Assembly (NCBI GenBank): GCA_002733155.1
Contig: NVUO01000015.1
Location: forward strand, 26,483-36,827
DNA length: 10,345 bases
Direction: 5' to 3'
Source: Sulfurimonas sp.
GTDB lineage: Bacteria > Campylobacterota > Campylobacteria > Campylobacterales > Sulfurimonadaceae
Below are positions 7,403-10,345 of this stretch, in pieces. The position numbers were made by a program, and so were the translations under genes. Positions within the stretch are counted from its first letter, which is position 1. Each line of letters opens with the position of its first letter. The notes under the pieces were generated by a model, which was given only the letters and a program-made list of their open reading frames with translations, was not told the DNA's origin and ran no database searches.

Positions 7403-9853
7403 CTAGCCTTTAACAACAAGATTAACTAATTTTTTTGGAACTACTATCTCTTTAACTATAGTCTTACCCTCTAACCATTTAGCAGCAGCTTCATGAGCTA
7501 GCTCAATAATTTTATCTTTATTTTCATCAATTTTAACTCTTATCTCACATCTTCTTTTACCGTTTATTGATACTCCAAGAGTCATTGAATCTTCAATAAA
7601 TACCTCATCTAACACATTTTGCTTACTAAGGTTGTTTAATGAAAAGTAATTAGAACTTATATCCCAGCATACATGTGGGATTATAGGTTCCATTATTGAA
7701 GCTATAATCCAGTAAGCCTCTGTCCATACATCAGTATTTGTCTGAGTATTTAAAGCATTCATAGCTTCCATAACACCAGCTATCATTGTATTAAAAGTAT
7801 ATTTCTTATTATATACATCATTTGCACGTACTAAAGCTTCATATACTTTTTTTCTAGCAAATTTTTCATCTTTATTTAAGCTACTGTGATTTATTTTAGG
7901 TTTTGTATCTGTTTTAACTATATTAGAACTTCTGTCAAAAAATCTTTTTATAAATTTATAAGCACCTTCAACTGCAGAATCATTCCATTCTAACTCTTGA
8001 GTTGGTGGGGCTGCAAAAAGTATAAATAATCTTGCAGTATCTGCACCATATTTCTCTATTAAGGCATCAGGATCTACAGTATTTCCCTTAGACTTACTCA
8101 TCTTAGCACCATCTTTTAGTACCATACCTTGAGTAAGCAGTCTCTCAAAAGGCTCATCAAATTCTATGTAACCTAAATCACGGAATACTTTTGTAAAAAA
8201 TCTTGCATAAAGTAAGTGAAGAATTGCATGCTCAATTCCGCCTATGTAATGGTCAACTTTCATCCAATATTTAATCTGTTCCTCAGAAAATGCTTCTTTT
8301 TCCCAGTTTTGTTTTGATGCACAAAAACGTAAAAAGTACCAAGAAGATTCAACAAATGTATCCATAGTATCAGTCTCACGTACTGCATCTCCTCCACAAG
8401 TTGGACAAGCGCAGTATTTCCAAGTTGGATGTTTTTCAAGTGGGTTACCCTCACCAGTAATTTTTACATCATCTGGTAGTGAGATTGGAAGATTCTCTTT
8501 TTTCTCCATAACTATTCCACATGAATTACAATGAACAAAAGGAATTGGAGCACCCCAATAACGTTGACGTGAAACTCCCCAATCTTTTAGTTTATAATTA
8601 GTAGTTTTTTTACCAATATTGTTTTCTTCAAAATGCTTAATAATATTGTACTGAGATTTTTTAGAGTTCATTCCATCAAACTCGCCAGAGTTAAACAGTT
8701 TGCCAACTTCTGTATAAGCTTTACCAACTTTAGCTTCACCTTCAAATGGTTTAATTACAGCATTTATAGATAAGTTATACTTTTTAGCAAAATCATAATC
8801 ACGGTCATCATGTGCAGGTACTGCCATTACTGCACCTGAACCATAATCCATTAGTACGAAATTAGCTATCCATACAGGAACTTTTTTTCTAGTTAAAGGG
8901 TGAATTACATCAAGACCTAAAGATATACCTAATTTTTCTTTTTGTCTATCAATTGATGAAGTATTTTTCATCTTTTGTATATCAGAAATTATCTCTTGTG
9001 ATAAAAGAGAGTTCTCTATCATATAAGTTACTATATCATGCTCAGGTGCCAAGGCTGTATAAGATACACCATAAATAGTATCAGGTCTAGTTGTAAATAC
9101 ATCAAAACTCTCAAACTTAGAATTTAGTTTATTCTTAGATTTATCATCAAAAAACAAATCAAATTCTAAACCATTTGATTTTCCTATCCAGTTTTCTTGC
9201 ATAGTTAAAACCTGCTTAGGCCAACCAGTTTCTAGTTTTGGTAAACCTGCTAAAAGTTCATCACTATACTGAGTAATTTTAAAATAATACTGGTTCATAT
9301 CTTTTTTAACAATTGCAGTATCACATCTCCAACATTTTCCATCTACAACCTGCTCATTTGCTAATACAGTTAAGTCATGTGGGCACCAGTTTAGTAGACC
9401 TTTTTTGCGGTATAAAAGTCCTTTTTCGAACATGTCAATAATAAAAGATTGCTCAAATTTAGTATAAAGTTCATCACTAGTTGCAAGCTCACGCTCTTTT
9501 GAGAAAGAAAAACCAAGAGTTTTAAACTCAGCCTTCATATAGTTTATATTATCGTAAGTCCAACTCTTAGGATGTGAAGCATTTTTTATAGCTGCATTTT
9601 CAGCTGGCATACCAAAACTATCAAAACCTATAGGATGTAGTACATTAAAACCTTGTTGACGATAATAACGGGCAAAAGAATCACTTAAAGTGTAATTTCT
9701 AACATGACCCATATGCAGACGTCCACTAGGAAAGGGAAACATAGATAATATATATTTTTTCTCTTTAGTAAAATCTTCACTTGGCTCAAAACTTCTGTTA
9801 TTTGTCCAATATTCTTGCCACTTTTTTTCTAAACTTTGTGCGTTATATTCCAC
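7403..9853 (-). CDS. leuS: Leucyl-tRNA synthetase LeuS
   Basis: LeuRS is a cytoplasmic class I aminoacyl-tRNA synthetase that attaches leucine to tRNA-Leu and edits mischarged products. The 816 residues match the normal bacterial single-chain form. Visible are the HIGH-type signature HMGH (47-50), CWRC (174-177) and other cysteines of a zinc region, the CP1 editing domain with TTRPDT (254-259) and [15 protein letters not shown] (338-352, including the editing aspartate), [13 protein letters not shown] (424-436), a second cysteine cluster (C442, C445, C483, C486), and KMSKS (584-588). All catalytic and editing motifs are intact. The start is GTG: no ATG lies in frame upstream, and the family N-terminus (EYNAQ, then KKWQEYW) begins right here. 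The RBS is a weak AGGA (9865-9868) with an 11-base spacer. The upstream gap contains hairpins and no convincing promoter, so it may be read through from upstream. Confidence 0.98.
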   Translation of the reverse strand: MEYNAQSLEKKWQEYWTNNRSFEPSEDFTKEKKYILSMFPFPSGRLHMGHVRNYTLSDSFARYYRQQGFNVLHPIGFDSFGMPAENAAIKNASHPKSWTYDNINYMKAEFKTLGFSFSKERELATSDELYTKFEQSFIIDMFEKGLLYRKKGLLNWCPHDLTVLANEQVVDGKCWRCDTAIVKKDMNQYYFKITQYSDELLAGLPKLETGWPKQVLTMQENWIGKSNGLEFDLFFDDKSKNKLNSKFESFDVFTTRPDTIYGVSYTALAPEHDIVTYMIENSLLSQEIISDIQKMKNTSSIDRQKEKLGISLGLDVIHPLTRKKVPVWIANFVLMDYGSGAVMAVPAHDDRDYDFAKKYNLSINAVIKPFEGEAKVGKAYTEVGKLFNSGEFDGMNSKKSQYNIIKHFEENNIGKKTTNYKLKDWGVSRQRYWGAPIPFVHCNSCGIVMEKKENLPISLPDDVKITGEGNPLEKHPTWKYCACPTCGGDAVRETDTMDTFVESSWYFLRFCASKQNWEKEAFSEEQIKYWMKVDHYIGGIEHAILHLLYARFFTKVFRDLGYIEFDEPFERLLTQGMVLKDGAKMSKSKGNTVDPDALIEKYGADTARLFILFAAPPTQELEWNDSAVEGAYKFIKRFFDRSSNIVKTDTKPKINHSSLNKDEKFARKKVYEALVRANDVYNKKYTFNTMIAGVMEAMNALNTQTNTDVWTEAYWIIASIMEPIIPHVCWDISSNYFSLNNLSKQNVLDEVFIEDSMTLGVSINGKRRCEIRVKIDENKDKIIELAHEAAAKWLEGKTIVKEIVVPKKLVNLVVKG

Positions 9854-9879
9854 TGTAATATATATCCTATAAATAATTT

Positions 9880-9953
9880 CTAACTCCGAAGGAGTTTAGC
9901 TTTAGTCGCCTCAGCGGCGCAAGCGTAGCAAAATTAGCTTTGCTGATTTTGCG
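9880..9953. repeat. Cluster of intergenic palindromes upstream of leuS
   Basis: Three hairpins follow one another. One is AACTCC-GAA-GGAGTT (9882-9896), extendable to 9880-9899 with one bulge. The second is CGCC-TCAGC-GGCG (9907-9919). The third is an 11-bp stem (9928-9938 with 9942-9952) with a TTT loop and one G-T pair. TTAGCTTT occurs twice (9896-9903 and 9934-9941). G+C is 35 of 73 bases (9881-9953), clearly above the AT-rich neighbours. No T-run follows any stem on either strand, so a standard intrinsic terminator is unlikely. It resembles a REP-like dispersed repeat, but only one copy is visible here. Confidence 0.55.
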
Positions 9954-9962
9954 TGTAAATAG

Positions 9963-10301
9963 TTAATATTCATCACGATTTTTTGAACTCTCAATATAAA
10001 CAAGTCCAACAGAAAATAAGTTTGCTATTAAAGCACCAATAGTCAAGGCTATAGCCCATTCTAAATTTCCAACAATTTCTAAATATATAAATGCAGGAAT
10101 TAGGTGTAAATCAGCTACCAAAGATGAAGCTAAAAGTTCAGCTGAAAGAAGATTTCTTACACCAATCTTTAAAAATGTAGATACTAGGTTCAATGAACCT
10201 GCAACAAAAAGCGCAACTGCACTATGTTCATATAAAAATCCAGCAATAGATGTTAGACTCATTAAAGAGAAAAACACATAAATAACCTTACCCCAATCCA
10301 T
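9963..10301 (-). CDS. Small multi-spanning membrane protein of unknown function (possibly DUF6394)
   Basis: A 112-residue hydrophobic protein with about four predicted membrane helices (about 5-23, 27-45, 57-76, 82-103) and a short charged C-terminus (SSKNRDEY). The acidic residues E25, E55, D64 and E75 fall in or near the membrane segments. I see no catalytic motif or known transporter signature. I recall small proteins of this kind, named DUF6394, between secDF and leuS in Campylobacterota; the assignment is from memory. The RBS AAGG lies 7 bases before the ATG, and a TATAAT box sits about 30 bases upstream, so the gene may be separately transcribed. It is separated from leuS by the 109-base palindromic gap. 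Confidence 0.75.
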   Translation of the reverse strand: MDWGKVIYVFFSLMSLTSIAGFLYEHSAVALFVAGSLNLVSTFLKIGVRNLLSAELLASSLVADLHLIPAFIYLEIVGNLEWAIALTIGALIANLFSVGLVYIESSKNRDEY

Positions 10302-10333
10302 ATCAATACCTTAATGTTAAATAAATTAAAGTG

Positions 10334-10339
10334 ATTATA
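10334..10339 (-). promoter_or_regulatory. Candidate -10 box for the small membrane-protein gene
   Basis: A perfect TATAAT on the minus strand, 32 bases before the start codon, would place transcription initiation near 10327 and give a leader of about 25 bases. The -35 position falls outside the window, so the promoter cannot be judged as a whole. The hexamer is expected often by chance in DNA this AT-rich. Confidence 0.4.
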
Positions 10340-10345
10340 CTATAA

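Noticed and set aside
8260..8454. 64-codon minus-strand frame within leuS
   Set aside because: Out-of-frame shadow of the leuS catalytic core.
9928..9952. 11-bp stem as a terminator for the small membrane-protein gene
   Set aside because: In the direction of transcription (minus) the stem has an A-C mismatch and no U-run follows; left as part of a repeat-like cluster.
1..10345. tRNA, rRNA, CRISPR array, insertion sequence, prophage or defence genes
   Set aside because: No cloverleaf or rRNA segment, no regularly spaced repeats, no transposase or integrase, and the space is filled by recognisable core genes.

Overview
The window is AT-rich and every gene lies on the minus strand. The gene order is (small membrane protein)-leuS-lptE-GGDEF gene-folC-M23 peptidase-bactofilin-mfd. 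Protein style, short UvrB-like N-terminus of Mfd, and this order (which I recall as conserved in Campylobacter jejuni around leuS/folC/mfd, downstream of secDF) all point to the Campylobacterota (epsilonproteobacteria). A Sulfurimonas- or Arcobacter-like organism is most likely, but the genus is inferred from memory and not proven.

Layout in transcription order (right to left). At 10301-9963 is a 112-residue membrane protein with a good RBS and a TATAAT box at the window edge. A 109-base gap follows, holding a cluster of hairpins with G+C well above its surroundings (35 of 73 bases). Then comes a tight block at 9853-2867: leuS (GTG start), lptE, a soluble GGDEF protein, folC, a Csd1-like M23 peptidase and a bactofilin. 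Gaps inside the block are 5, 36 and 4 bases, followed by overlaps of 8 and 100 bases, so it is almost certainly one transcription unit with translational coupling. After an 84-base gap, mfd starts at 2782 and runs off the left edge, lacking its C-terminal end.

The block mixes housekeeping functions (leucyl-tRNA charging, folate polyglutamylation) with envelope functions: LPS transport to the outer membrane (LptE), peptidoglycan trimming (M23) and a cytoskeletal scaffold (bactofilin). The last two form a cell-shape module resembling H. pylori Csd1/CcmA. A diguanylate cyclase with intact active site and inhibitory site, attached to a long N-terminal region I do not recognise, sits in the middle and could link c-di-GMP to surface state.

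Points worth a second look are: the 100-base peptidase/bactofilin overlap, which begins beside an A9 tract containing a canonical slippery heptamer in the right phase for a fusion protein; a 12-bp hairpin that would bury the mfd ribosome binding site; the palindromic cluster before leuS; the unknown sensor part of the GGDEF protein; and the divergent motifs of FolC. I see no mobile element, CRISPR array, tRNA or rRNA, and no clear new defence or metabolic system.
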